64,000 nucleotides of DNA from Nemopilema nomurai (taxonomy: Eukaryota; Cnidaria; Scyphozoa; Rhizostomeae; Rhizostomatidae), in NCBI GenBank assembly GCA_003864495.1, contig ML133461.1:434001-498000 (forward strand). Reading direction: 5' to 3'. The translations under genes and the position numbers were made by a program. Positions 1 to 11,969 of the stretch are shown piece after piece (positions within the stretch are counted from its first letter, which is position 1; each line of letters begins with the position of its first letter). The notes beneath the pieces are model-generated. The model was not told where the DNA came from. It saw only the letters and a list, made by a program, of their open reading frames with translations, and ran no database searches.

Positions 1-104
1 GTAAGTTAACGACAAAATATTAACTGCTCTTTGATAGCCCCTTTTCTACCGTGTATTGATTCTAGTCTAACATTTACGATATTCTATTACGTCTCATTTT
101 CAGG

Positions 105-377
105 TTATTTAGGCACGTTGCATATCGACAATTCATCCGATGGATTTGGCGAAGGCTTGGCAGAAATGTCCGTAAAGTTATACCTTCTTGTGCAGTGCAA
201 AACATTTGCAGCCAGTTTCCGTCGTCGGAGTATAAAGGTTTTAAACCCCCCAAACATTGACCTAAAATCTTCCCGCTTCGGGTTTGCAAGCCAGCGTTTT
301 AACAGATCATGATCCGTCGGGAACCGAAAAAGAGACTTTCCAACTCCAGTGCAATTATAGGCAGCACAATGAACCAT
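105..377 (-). CDS. THAP-like zinc finger exon (partial or degraded)
   Basis: The reading frame opens MVHCAAYNC, followed by FRFPTDHDLLKRWLANPKREDF. This is the usual start of a THAP (C2CH) DNA-binding domain: Cys-x5-Cys near the N-terminus, a FP motif, then the LxxxW helix. Residues 1-38 fit well. The second half, where the family has a Cys-x2-His pair and a closing AVPTIF-like box, is not clear: there is a Cys at about residue 61 but no His two residues later. Either the domain is split by an intron (a GTCAATG donor-like sequence follows the R after REDF) and continues beyond the left edge, or it is a decayed copy. THAP domains occur in transcription factors and in P-element-type transposases; I cannot tell which this is. 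Confidence 0.5.
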   Translation of the reverse strand: MVHCAAYNCTGVGKSLFRFPTDHDLLKRWLANPKREDFRSMFGGFKTFILRRRKLAANVLHCTRRYNFTDISAKPSPNPSDELSICNVPK

Positions 378-1571
378 TTTTTAAGTTTATTTAAGGCAGA
401 GATTTACTGTAGAGCACCAAGTTTTGGATCAGTTTCTACCGTTATGGTCAAATCCTTAAAGACGGCCTTATAAACATGTCACTTGTGACGTCAGCCGATC
501 AATTTTAACGACCCGTTACGATAATCTTGTTTCCGCTTCGGAAAATTCCCGAGAAATGGCAGTGACGTAATTGACGTGTAAAAGTGCGCAAAACAGGAAA
601 ATGGTGACGCTAATGAAAAAAAAATTATCAGATTTGAATTCAGTGGCACATTCTGCGTAGAATAAGGCAAACTTTTTTTTGCGTGTCAGTTCTCCTTTAA
701 TAGCATAGAAAGCTATATATGGAGTTGAGAACCTAACTTAATCATAAGAAAACATAAGACAAGGCTAGTCCAATCGATACATTTTTCTTAAACAAGCTTT
801 AGAATTGTCAAATCCAACATTTTAAAAGGACCATATTAACAATGTTGGATCACTTGACCACCTAATCTCCTCTTTGAACTTCCTGCCGAGAAATCTTTTT
901 TTTGAAGACAAGGATTCGGAAAACAAAGCGCATCGAGCAAACATTCTCATAAGCGTTCGGAAGGCAGAACCAAATTTATGGGATGTTATGGTCTGTCTTT
1001 ACAAATATTGGAAGGGAATAAACAGAAGATTGGAGAGTCTAGTAGATAAATTGAAAGGTCTAATTGATAGCACCTATCTGCGCTCGTCTTTGTGCCTACG
1101 AAGATTTGTTCCTTTCGTTTTTTAGTTCTCTTTTTTCGTTTGACACCACGGCAATAACTAGAGCTCCTTCTGTGTCGCCACCATCGTAAAATGAATAAAA
1201 ATAATTCTTAGTCGTCAGTTTTGACTCATCGTGTAAACTGCCGCGTATTTCTGCCTTGTAACACGGAAAACGGAAACCAGCATATCACAACAACTGTCTT
1301 TATGAAGTTCAAGCTTATCGTATTTTGCGTTAAAGGTCGAAAGAGCGGCGACTATCCTGCTTCTTAAAGAAATTTTAATACTCTCCAAAATCCGTTCTGG
1401 TATGATAAAAGCACAACATTGTGCAGTATTGATCACTCTAGAATGAAGTGTTCAGATTATTTGAGGCGTGCGATAAACTGCACTCCTGAGCAATGGAAGG
1501 CGTGTGCCAAGGCGATCGCACGCCATTCCCAGCATTGAATGAGTCAAAGTAAATCTTCAAAAACAATTTAC
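378..1571. other. No recognised gene
   Basis: Non-coding stretch between the THAP-like exon and the last recognised exon of the MFS gene. Short open frames occur on both strands (874-1125 plus, 1215-1436 minus), but none resembles a known family and none continues the transporter. The missing C-terminal transporter exons would be expected here on the minus strand, and I could not find them. Confidence 0.5.
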
Positions 1572-3713
1572 CACAGCTTGAGATATGTTGTCTTGGAATG
1601 TTTGTGTAATTATGGTTAAGCATGATATTGATGTTGCAGCTCCACCAACTGCACTCACTGATCTTATCAGGAAACAAAATGCAACAAACATCTCTTTGTT
1701 TGGCATTAGATCCACAAACCTAAAATCAAATAAAACTGTCTAAAAAAGAACTTGATTATCATTTTTCTTACACAAATGAGTATTGTTTTTGCAGGGTCCT
1801 TATAGTGGTAGAGGAAGAGAAATTGAGAAAGGCAAAATTATTTTATAATACAATAACCCACTATATATATAGCATCCCTAAAAAAGACAGAAATGCAAAT
1901 TTGTTCAAATGAAAGAGGAAAAGGTTGTATCAGACCATTACAACAATACATTCCTACCTAGCCAATAAAGATGGAGAGAACATGAACAAAAAGATTTATA
2001 GAAGCAGGGCCATTATCTATCATTGCAATTTCATTGAAAATACTGACCCAAAGAGGATCTGTGTGCCACCCTCTAAAGCAAGCCCAAGAAGTAGAATTTT
2101 CTTTGGGCCTGATTGTGGTATCTGAAAAAGAATGGCCCTCTCTTAATGCCAAAATCTGACCAAGAACTGCTCATTTAAGGAGGACTATTCTTGTGAATAG
2201 GAAAATTTGAAATTGCGAGGATGGCTCAGTGGTTAGAGGCGCTGACTATGGACCCAAGGGTCCGTGGTTCGAGTCCCTGGCATAACCAAACTTTCACCCT
2301 GAGTGAGGAGAGTTGCTAGCTCTCTGTAATTCCCAGCATAAGGAATCACGAGGTGTGGTCACATCGAGAGGAAGGACCAGGACACTGCTCAATAAGCTTA
2401 AGCTTCTCAGTGTCCTAAAACTACCTTCGGATGCAAGGTAGAAACAAATCAAATCAAACTAAAACTCTAAGTTTGCATTTAATGCAGCAGATAATTTTAA
2501 AAGACACAAAACAGTAGTTTACGTTAAAAATAACTCACTTATGATCTAAAGAACAGCTAAGGAATTATGCTGGAAAAACACTTTCACATATTAAAACAGT
2601 TGGTCCTTTGTGTTTGTGAAGCAGGAAGACCAATATATTATATTCCTCTCTGCCACCATACCTGTGGGGGATACCTGTTTCATTTAGAATCAAACATAAC
2701 AACCGTTCTTTCTATCAAATGGAGATATTGTCTCTAAGTGACTATAATTATAGTACTTGAACTCACTTACCAGAATACCAACAACTGGAGATATGACAAA
2801 GATAACAATAGGGTAGATAGAAAATATCAATCCAATAGTTGATAAACTTGCACCTTTCGTGCTGGCCTAGAAGAGAAAAAATGGCACATGAATTTAATTT
2901 AATTTCTCATAATTTCCAACTAAATTTCAATAATAGTTTGGCACAATGGTATTTGACTAAGTGTTAATCAAACTGTATGATAAAGTTTGATTGTTTTATG
3001 AATTTAGAAGATTAACCATAACAACTGTAAGTTTAATTTGATGCAGTAGAAATATAAGAGACTTTTGAAGTTTTGAATGCCTTAATGTTCTGAATAAACA
3101 ACTTCTTCCAGCAGAACTTCTTTTAAGTAATGTTTCTACAATATCCAACTTATGTAGAAAATATTCTGGCTATCATTTGAAAATCAAATGGATATCAATC
3201 AGTTATTTTATACAGAAGTATCTGAGATTCAAATCTAGAGATTTGGAAAGATCGCTTGAGTTTTGCTCTTAACTGTGCAACAAATCTCCAATAACTCAGT
3301 GTATCCATTCATCCCTACACGTAACATTCCACAGGCCCAAGAATATATTAAGCAGACAACAAACAGTCGTTATGGGCCATATGGGTCAAGAACCAGGAAC
3401 TAAGCAATTCCATACGAGTATCTTCCGACACAACACACTTGGGCTGGAAATCCACCTTTTGAAAAATACACACCTCTCCAGGAAAGAAAGGAGCTATCAT
3501 TGCAAATGAACAGCAAACTATAAACCAGTAAAGTGATATACACATTAAAATCACTGTGTTCGCCCTCGTAAACATGGTTTGTTTCTTAGGACCTTCGGCT
3601 TCGCTTGAATCTCCGCTGCTGCAGCTTTCGCCTTCCACTCCTTGCATGACTGACGAAGATTCTTGTCCATTATCTAGCCTCTGGTATGCTTCATTTGTCA
3701 TTTTTCGGTACAA
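1572..3713 (-). CDS. SLC18B1: SLC18B1-like MFS transporter, N-terminal exons
   Basis: Four exons splice in frame on the minus strand: 3474-3713, 2771-2866, 2048-2121 and 1572-1719. Exon 1 gives a cytosolic N-terminus and TM1 ending APFFPGE, the TM1 signature of SLC18-type transporters. Exon 2 continues with KGASLSTIGLIFSIYP (loop and TM2). Exon 3 gives KKILLLGLALEGGTQILFG (TM3). Exon 4 gives MFVAFCFLIRSVSAVGGAAT (TM4). Junction phases are 0, 0 and 2. SLC18B1 relatives carry polyamines or amines into vesicles by proton exchange; here that is family inference. A full protein has about 12 TMs, and only about four can be placed. If the last donor is not used, the frame stops six codons later. The gene is therefore 3'-truncated, or its later exons are too diverged for me to see. 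Confidence 0.75.
2216..2455 (+). repeat. tRNA-derived SINE-like element
   Basis: The sequence has a Pol III box A (TGGCTCAGTGG, 2222-2232) and box B (GGTTCGAGTCC, 2266-2276) at tRNA spacing, in a head that reads like a degenerate tRNA. An unrelated body of about 150 bp follows, ending in an AAATC-type simple tail near 2440-2455. This is the classic layout of a tRNA-headed SINE. It lies in an intron of the MFS gene, in antisense orientation to it. A cloverleaf with a normal anticodon arm is not convincing, so a functional tRNA gene is unlikely. Confidence 0.65.
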
Positions 3714-6700
3714 AACTTGTCCGCATAGAACACCTTTGCTGTTTATTTAAGGATCAGTTACTGGACCTCTTGCCCTGCACAGTTACACCACGATTGTGCA
3801 ACAGTTTTATGCAATTAATTTTTCATTCTCTATCTGCACCGACACGAGGCCAGCCCAGGAGTTCCATTGTTCCATCGTACACATGGGGAATCGCATGGAG
3901 ACAACATAAAACACATAGGAAATGTTAATGGGGGGAGATTTAGGAAATAAAAACTGAAGGTAAATTAACAATTGAAATGTTGATATCGATGTTTCTCCAA
4001 TTCAGGTAGCAGTGTTTAAAAATGGTATCCATTAATGCTCAAAACTAAAAGGAAATCAAGCAATACCGTTGCCAAGATGGTTTCCTTAAACATTCATTTC
4101 CCATGGAACTTCTTGCGTAGCGACTATTGGAGCTTAATCGTGCAGTTGCCTAACGATTACATTAGACTTCCTCTTTCAAGTAAGTACCAATTCAAGTTAT
4201 CGTTATCAATCGTGGAGCGATGGACTCTTGGTGATTTATATATAATTAAAAAGCGCGGGCTCTTAAAATACATGATTTGATCATATGACTCGAACTGTAA
4301 CTTTGATAGAAGATTTAATCCAGATCTAGCTAAAAATCACTACTTGAGTGTTCTTATTGAGAGGTCTAACTTCCTGGAAACTTTAAAGAATCTTTTGATT
4401 TGGAGAAACTTAATTTCAAATCATTTTACCAGGAAAAATATTGAGAGTGAGTGTTCTCTATGCCACATTAAACTAACTGAAATTTAATTATGACTATTGA
4501 CAAGTCACCCTCAACAGAAAGACCGGTAGAAATATCTGTTTTTATTAGGATTTCCATATCCCCAATCGCTGTTTACGAAAACTGAATGCGCTCTTATGTC
4601 TGGATCTTGCGCAGTCTTCTTTCATAAAAGCTTGTAGTACAAGATTTGACGCTTGTGCAATGGAAAAATCTTTCGAATTTTTCAATTTTATCGACGAGAA
4701 GTACTTAACAACTGGGCCCACCAGACAAAGCGAGCTATTCCTTTCTCTTAGGAAAAACGACGAAACTTGGGTAGCAGGAATTTTTTCAACTCAAGAGCAT
4801 GAACTATTTCGCATTTGCTTTATTTTGCATTTCCTCTGTTAACATTGATGCTCTCTAGAAATTTTAATGTATCGTGTTTAGGCGGATTTCTAATTCTAAA
4901 TGGGAGCCCGCTTCTAAAATATACAAAATGATTTTTCGAAAAACAAATTCTATGAGATATGAAGTTGTCGTTTTGATATTAAGGCCTATCTAAACCTGGA
5001 TTGTAAAATTTCAGTCTGAGAAAATTGAAGGGCCATCATACCCCCTCTCACCCAACCCCCTGGTGTCCACCATTGCTTAAACAGGGCTTCTGACGAAGGG
5101 GGGCAGGGGGGCCATGGCCCCCGCACTTTTTTGTAAAACAATAGAGCTTTTCTAAATATCTTTTGTTATGATTGTTAAAATCTTCCTTGGCCCCTCCACT
5201 TTCCAACCTACGTCGGAGCCCTTGTTAAACACTGGACTTGGCTGGTTATTTTACAACAATAGAACACCAAAGGTTCCTACATCGCTATGCCATATCGAAA
5301 GGACTAATAAACTGGAAACTTATACCTTATTATTATGAACAAGGAAGGTATTAGATTGATTACTATAATACCTGTGCAGCTGGCAGCTGAGCCAGTGCAT
5401 GCAGGGTTATGAAGGGTTTGGCAGCCTATTAACTCTCTCGTCATGTCTTGACTGACACTGATTCCAAGTATATACATATCCCTTTTATCTGCTCCTGTCG
5501 CGTAACAAGATTCTTCTCAAAATTTAGTAAATTTGCAGTGTTTTCAAAAGGTTTTCGGTGATAAATGTCCGAAATCTAGTCCTACTGCACATCCACTTTC
5601 GAGATAAGCTTTCACGTGCCTAAAGGCATATTTCTTGTTCCAGCGGCTACAGTAACTTCAGCGCATGCCTATTGTTTTTACATTCACCTAAAGTTTGATA
5701 AACAGTGGCTGTAACTCTGTAGCTATAAGAATAAGGAGGTGGCGTTTGAGTGCTGAAAAGCAAGAGAGTCCTGTAACGGTTGACTCCCTTTGCTATGAAT
5801 GCTAATTTTTCTGTCCATAACAGAAATTCAATTTATTATCCGCTTTCTAAAAAGGCATTTTCTCGTATAATGATAACAGACACAAACTATACTCTTGGCG
5901 ACTTTAACTTATGCTGGATGTGATAGTACAGTTTCTCTTCTTAACATTGGCGCGCCCCCTGCGAGTGTTACACTACCCTGGGTATTAGACCCACTATTCC
6001 TTGATACCTAGTGGGTCTGGTACCCAGGGTAGTGTTACACCTACGAGGCATTTCATTTCACTTGATTTTAAAATTACAGCAAATCTACAACGCAATAGCA
6101 TTGAGAAATACAAACAAACAAAATGTCTAACAAATTACAATAAACAATAAAAACTTAAAAAATTATATGGGAATTTGTGTGGAGGGAATTTCTTAAAAAG
6201 GAGGAGCTCTCTCAATAGGTAAACTAATCAAGGAGAGAGGCCATTGCTCTCTGTTCTACTACACAAAATAAGGCAACTGAAGAGCAATTTTTAGCAATGA
6301 TTTCGCTATTAAAGCTCTTACCGCGCACTATGGATTATATTTCCTTCCGCTTTTATAAGTTTTGACGCTGGTGGTCACAAGTTAATGGCCGCAGTTTCAA
6401 AACAAAGGAGGTGCCTCAACCCAGTCCTTTTGTGAATTGGTGGAAACGCGGAAAATGTGATAAACAACAGGAACAACAGCAGGGCTTCGATGCATAACAA
6501 ATCACTTCAGAAAATCCTTACATACCTAATTAAAATCGATAAAATGTTGAAAGGCCCTACCTGTTCAAGTAACAGGGTATGGGTATTCTCTCAATTAACC
6601 TGCAGTGCTGTTGAATTTTGGTGTTCAACGTGAAGCTAAAGGTTCTCAAAGACTTAGATGCAGAGGGGAGCGATCGACTTACAACCGCAGATTGTTGGCG

Positions 6701-6785
6701 GGAGAAGAGAACCACAGAATTGGATTAATTTCCTTGTTTCGTCGTCCTACTTTAAACATAACTTCAAGTTAAAATACAATACGGT
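3714..6785. other. Intergenic region between divergent MFS and NKAIN genes
   Basis: No recognised coding exon. It holds the presumed promoters of the MFS gene (minus) and NKAIN (plus), a long inverted repeat at 5965-6040, and a G/C-rich interspersed-repeat-like patch near 5090-5230. Small open frames at 4035-4280 and 4660-4842 show no family resemblance. Confidence 0.5.
5965..6040. repeat. Long imperfect hairpin (32-bp arms)
   Basis: The left arm 5965-5996 pairs with the right arm 6009-6040 at about 29 of 32 positions, with a 12-base loop. Both ends read GTGTTACAC and the inner ends are a TAGTGGGTCT-type sequence. It may be a tiny palindromic MITE or a hairpin-RNA precursor; the sequence alone does not decide. 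Confidence 0.8.
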
Positions 6786-9700
6786 ATGGCCAACTTCATC
6801 ATCCAGTACCACCGAAGAGTCTTTCTAACAGTTCTTGGTGTTCATTTGGTAAGCCATTTTATGGATCAAGTGATCACCTTCCGGCCTTTCAGCCTGTATT
6901 TCGTTGAATTTAAAGTTCTTACGTAGCTCGAACGGGCTTAAAGCTGAACACAATGCAAGATGGGCCTAAATATCTTTCGATCAGTTTATAACCGTTTTGA
7001 CTTAAAGACCCAGAAAATAAAGACTTCTTAAACACCACCGGATCCCACAAGAGGATGTATATTAAGTTTGAAGGTTCCAGCAACAACAGACGATAATCAT
7101 AAAAATTTGTTGTTTCTAATACAAAAAGTCGTAAAAAATTTGTTTGAAAAGGATCCAAAGTCAAGCTTGCAATAGATGGCACATTTTTCAAACAATTTCA
7201 AGGCACAAAAGTATTTACTGTTAGCTAGACTTAATAGACTTAATCATTAATTATAAGAATGCAACTGGACTAGAGGACAAGGTATCAAGAGCAAAGCTCG
7301 TGAGGTTACCACCAGTATAGGGCCCCACAGTGTAGGGTTGAGCCCTAGTATAGGGTTCATCAATCAAGATTAAGTTCCTTAGTACAGCCAATGCTACTCT
7401 GTTGCATTAATGTCAGGATTAAATGCCAGTTATGATGTCATTTATCTATTTTGTTTTGTTGTTTGTAAATGTAGAACAGTAACATTAACAGGCATATTTA
7501 GTAGATATATATTGCATAACCATTTGATACTTCCATCATTTGCTATAAAGAAGATTAGCAGAAAATTTACCTAGAGTTATAATTAAGTGCTCAAAGAGGC
7601 CCATTTGTATCACAGTGAGGTTTCAAGCTTGACAGGTGACAAGTATGGTATCTAATCCCTTGAGTATATGTTATGACACCAACTCATTGGCCAGCATTAG
7701 TAGTTGGCAATATTTTTGTTCCCAAGATTAGAAGCTAATTAGCTTTCCCAGGCCCTGATCACAGATTTAAAAGTTTAGTATATACTATATAGAGTCTTTC
7801 CAACCTGTTCTTCTAAGTAATCATTCCATTTTCATTTAGCTTGTGGCTTTACAACGCTTGATCTTTGACTTCCTGGGGTACATCTGGGTTCTTGTTATCT
7901 TTGGAATTGCAGAGCTGATTTTTCTCATCATTGGTTTCTTTGGTGGTCATCAACAAAAAGCAAAGTATTTGTTGGCTGTAAGTATGGACTTTTTTCTTTA
8001 TCCCATAAAAATTCTTAGGCAGTGGATATTCCCATTAACATATTATTGATATATTATTTCATTTTCTATTATAACCATGGTTTTGTAAAAAACGTTAGCT
8101 ACTTTGATTAAAAACTTAATCTGCTAAAAACAGTCTTTTGAACCAGTATACAATTGGCAGGCTTCAACACCTTTGTTGCTTTAACTCATTTTTTGGTCAC
8201 CAGTAAATGTATATATGCATGGTTTATGGTTTGTCCATAAATTTCCTTTTTGTTCTGGCCAAGCACTTTGTTTAGAAGAGCGTTGAATTAATGTAATAAA
8301 GTATGATCAGAATAAAGTAATGAAATGCATTTGTAAGTACTTGTTTTTGAAAATTTCTATGAAGGATTTAAATTTCTTTACCTGTCTGACAATAGGGCGA
8401 AATTCAGGGCCTACAACAGAATGTTTTCTGTGATTGGCATGTCAGTGAAAAGTTAAAAAATTTAAATTAAAAAATATCAGCTAAGTGATATTGGTCATTA
8501 TAATCAATGAGTGTGTGAAGAAAGCTGAGAAAAAAATTCATTTCATTTTGATGGGTTATAATAATTTGGTTATATTGTTTTAAAGTTTCTGATTTGATCA
8601 TACCCATTTTGTTTCTAGTTTGCTATTTGGTCTGTATTTTGGGTTTTGCTGAACATTGTTGTAATCATACTGTTTGTTGGTATAGGATCATTCACACACG
8701 TGAGTAGCATCTGAAACAAATTCAATTTGAAATAGACTTTTGCCAGTGGTATTGTATTTAATGGTTAAGAATGATTTGAAGTTGTTTGAAGTGCTACATG
8801 AAATAAAGAGGGTTACCATACAGTTAACCGGATTGTGCTATCCATTCCTCAGAAACTCACACATCAGGCCTAGAGTGACACTTAGTGCTTTGGCTCAGAA
8901 CTTCTTTAAAGTTGTGTCAATACCTATTAGGATTATTCACTTCTATTAAGTATAAGTTAATTCTCTTCGAATATATTTATATATATTAATATATAGAATA
9001 TTCAATTCTTCAAAAGAATGTTTTATTGAATGCAAGAAAAAGTATAAAAAGAATACATTAAATATATTGATTTTTTTATTTCAAATCAGAGACACACATA
9101 TCATTATTTTATAAAATTTTCCTTTAAAGAAAAATGATTGGCTGAGTTTTGGTCAGAAGAATTCTAGCTGGTATGCAGAGCATGGCATTGGATGTCGGCT
9201 AGAGAAGGAGCCTCATTCATTGCTAATGGTTTCTAAAGGATGTGCGTTGGATTATAAGGTAAAGGCTTTCATTAGCTCCCTCATTTCTGTGTTTCCACAA
9301 TGAAGTCCTTTAACCATTTATTCAAATTTTTTTAATTAATTGTTATTTGACAGAACTAAAGTTGAAATTCTGTGATAATTTTGCAATTTTTATTTGAGTC
9401 TAGGAAAATTAATGTTGAAATGTTTAAAACTACAATCACCCCTAACAGAACACTTTAATGTAATACTTGCAACAATGCCACCCCACTGCACCCCATTCTT
9501 CTTTTCAAAATGCAGACTTATAAGTGTATTTTGTTGCTATATTCATATAATTTCAATGTATGCAGGCACCCCTACAGAGGCTGCCTGAATAAAGACGTTC
9601 TCATCAAGAAGACATGACTTATATCAGAGTTATTAATGGAATAATATTTATCTGATGTGGCTCATTTCAAAATTTCTAACTAAGCTTTGACCCTCTTTAA

Positions 9701-11889
9701 ATTGTTCTTTTATGATAATACATAATAGTACTTGTAATAATAATTAATATTAATGATAATATTAAATAATATATACTAAAGAATATTTATGCAAGGATAG
9801 ATACTTTAACCGGTTTTCCACTCTTGTAATGTTGTTGCAAATACATTTCTAGGATTTATGACTTCTTTTTGTATTCGATTGTATATGTATGTTTTCTTTT
9901 ATAGTACGTGGAAATAATTCAAGCATCATTGCAAGTTTTGCTTGGCGTGAGTGTTTGTTCTCTCTCTTTTACCTAACTTCCCAGAAAAATTGTTTCGAGA
10001 TTTAGAATTGAGTGAATATGGACGGCAGATATGAGATATGTTATGTTATTAATATGTTATTTTGTTCAGATGTTAATGTGACTTCTGTTAACAGCCTCGT
10101 CATTAAGCCATTGTGAGGCAGTTAATGTTCTACTGCCCAGTATATACCTGATTCTTAGATAACCAAGACAACGATTGACAAATGGGCAAATGGCTTGACT
10201 TTGGGCAACGGTTTAATGCATGTCTCGATAGCTCAGTTCGTAGAGCATTTACATTTAAAGTCAGGGTTGTGAGCTCGAGTCTCTTCTCGGGTCGGTTATG
10301 TTCTCGCACTCTCTGAATCATGTTGCTTATGACTATTTCATAAATACCTGATACGTATTCAGTCCTGTCCTGAAAAGATGTCCTCAATGCCTCACCTATA
10401 ATCTATGTCACACATTGATATGTTGGTAAGTATATATGAAAACCTTCGCACCTAACTATAGGCTTTTCCCGCAGATTATCGGCATCATTCTGGCGATAGG
10501 GCTAAGAAAGAAAGTCATCATTGCAAAGGATGGTATGCTTTTAAATCGTATTAGAATCTCAAAGCTGCGGCCAATGAATGTTGCCTTACTGGCTTTTGAG
10601 TTTTTTCTTAGTGGAGCCGACTTCAGTACTTTACTCAGTGGAGTTGACTTCAGTTCTGCAGAAGATGGATTTCTATACAAGTTTAAGTTCTAGATAATTG
10701 CCTTCCACGGTGAAATAGAAATAGAAAATTTAATCCCTGTGGTGTTGTCTTAGACAAGAATATTAACGAACCAGACAGGGAGGCGACTTTCTAAAAGGAA
10801 AAATATGCTGGTTAATATCTATCTCTGTTCGTCGCTTTCTTCGTTTCCCTGCCCTTATCTTTTTTCGTTGCTCAGTTGTACGATATTTTGCGTCTGGCTT
10901 CTTATCTCCAAATGATATATCTGCCATCTATTCCTCGGTTTTGTCAGTATGCTCATATTTTCCTTGAGTTTGAAATTAACAAAGTCTGCATTTGTTCACT
11001 AATTAGACTCAATTGGAAACCTTAGAGCGATTTTTAGATCGAAACTAGCTGAGAGTAGACGCGTTATTAGTCTCCAAAAGTTTCGTTTTATGTTGATAAC
11101 TGGCAGATTTATGTTATTGCTACTTCTGTGCATGATCCGATGATCTCCCCTCGTTTGTGTCAGAGAAGTCTTAGAGCTAGGCAGACTAGGTTGATTTCTT
11201 CCTTATGGCCATGCAGACTAAATTTTGCTCTGTTATCAAAAAAAATTCAACAGTACCCATAGAGGTTGTTTCATATAAGATACCTCTAAAGGAATTTTTA
11301 AGAAGTAATTATGCTGGATAAATAGTGTGGTGCTACGTTGATAAATTTGAAATGCTTTTTAACAAATATGAAGAAGCTGGTAGCGGCTGTTACCAATTTG
11401 TAATCCAGTTTTGTGAATGTCAACCAACATAAGAATTTTACTCACGATTTTATAAAAACATTTTCACGCTTCTGTGTTAAGAAATATGTCGTCGATTCCT
11501 GGGGCTTTTTACAGAGGTAATACTAATACTTAAAGAAAACAGTTTTCTTCTTACAATTACGAATTAAAATTATAAAGCTAGTTCTTATAAACATGTAAGG
11601 TTTGCGCGTAGTCATTTTGAAAACTTATTTTTTTGTCTTTCTTTTGCCTAAAAAGTAGACACACATATTCAGTTGCCTTTTTGGGAGGTGAATGTTTCAT
11701 TTCTTTTAAAAGATCCGCATTGCTATATTTTTCTTGATCATGTTTCTTTCTTATACTTGTTCTAACAAGCGTCAAACCTTCTTCGCACTAGTTTATGTCG
11801 TGGGCAGAGTCAACCCATACGCATCCTATGTAAAATCCAACCAAGCAGCACAGGTCTCGCGCTCAAGGCCGCCAATCATGACAACGTAA
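6786..11889 (+). CDS. NKAIN: Na,K-ATPase-interacting protein (NKAIN family)
   Basis: Seven exons: 6786-6848, 7840-7977, 8619-8699, 9130-9258, 9905-9946, 10475-10532 and 11792-11889, giving 202 aa, close to the usual length of about 205. Exon 1 starts MANFIIQYHRR and holds most of TM1. Exon 2 has the family motif RLIFDFLGYIW and TM2. Exon 3 is TM3 (FAIWSVFWVLLNIVVIILF). Exon 4 is the luminal loop with CALDY. Exons 5-6 form TM4 (VEIIQASLQVLLG then IIGIILAIGLRKK). The order matches human NKAINs, which bind the Na,K-ATPase beta subunit in neuronal membranes. All junctions are phase 0 except the last (phase 1). The stop TAA at 11887-11889 lies inside a donor-like GTAAGT, so a longer spliced tail cannot be excluded. 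A polyadenylation signal follows at 11963. Confidence 0.9.
10218..10330 (+). repeat. tRNA-derived SINE-like fragment
   Basis: A box A-like TAGCTCAGTTCG (10229-10240) is followed about 35 bases later by a box B-like GCTCGAGTC. The tRNA-like head is degenerate and has no clean cloverleaf. It lies in the NKAIN intron between exons 5 and 6. It differs from the element at 2216, so it probably belongs to another SINE family. Confidence 0.5.
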
Positions 11890-11962
11890 GTCTTCGTAAT
11901 GACACGTCATATTTTGTCATCTTTAAAATTCAATGCCCAAGAGGTGATATCATTTTAATACG

Positions 11963-11968
11963 AATAAA
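11963..11968 (+). terminator. Polyadenylation signal of NKAIN (AATAAA)
   Basis: An AATAAA hexamer 74 bases past the NKAIN stop codon is a natural 3' end for the gene. It supports exon 11792-11889 being the last coding exon. Confidence 0.45.
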
Positions 11969-11969
11969 G

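Noticed and set aside
2216..2290. Functional tRNA gene
   Set aside because: Box A and box B are present, but no clean cloverleaf or anticodon stem; a body and a simple-repeat tail follow, so a SINE is likelier.
3556..3750. Plus-strand frame over the MFS first exon
   Set aside because: Shadow of the minus-strand exon encoding TM1 of the SLC18B1-like protein.
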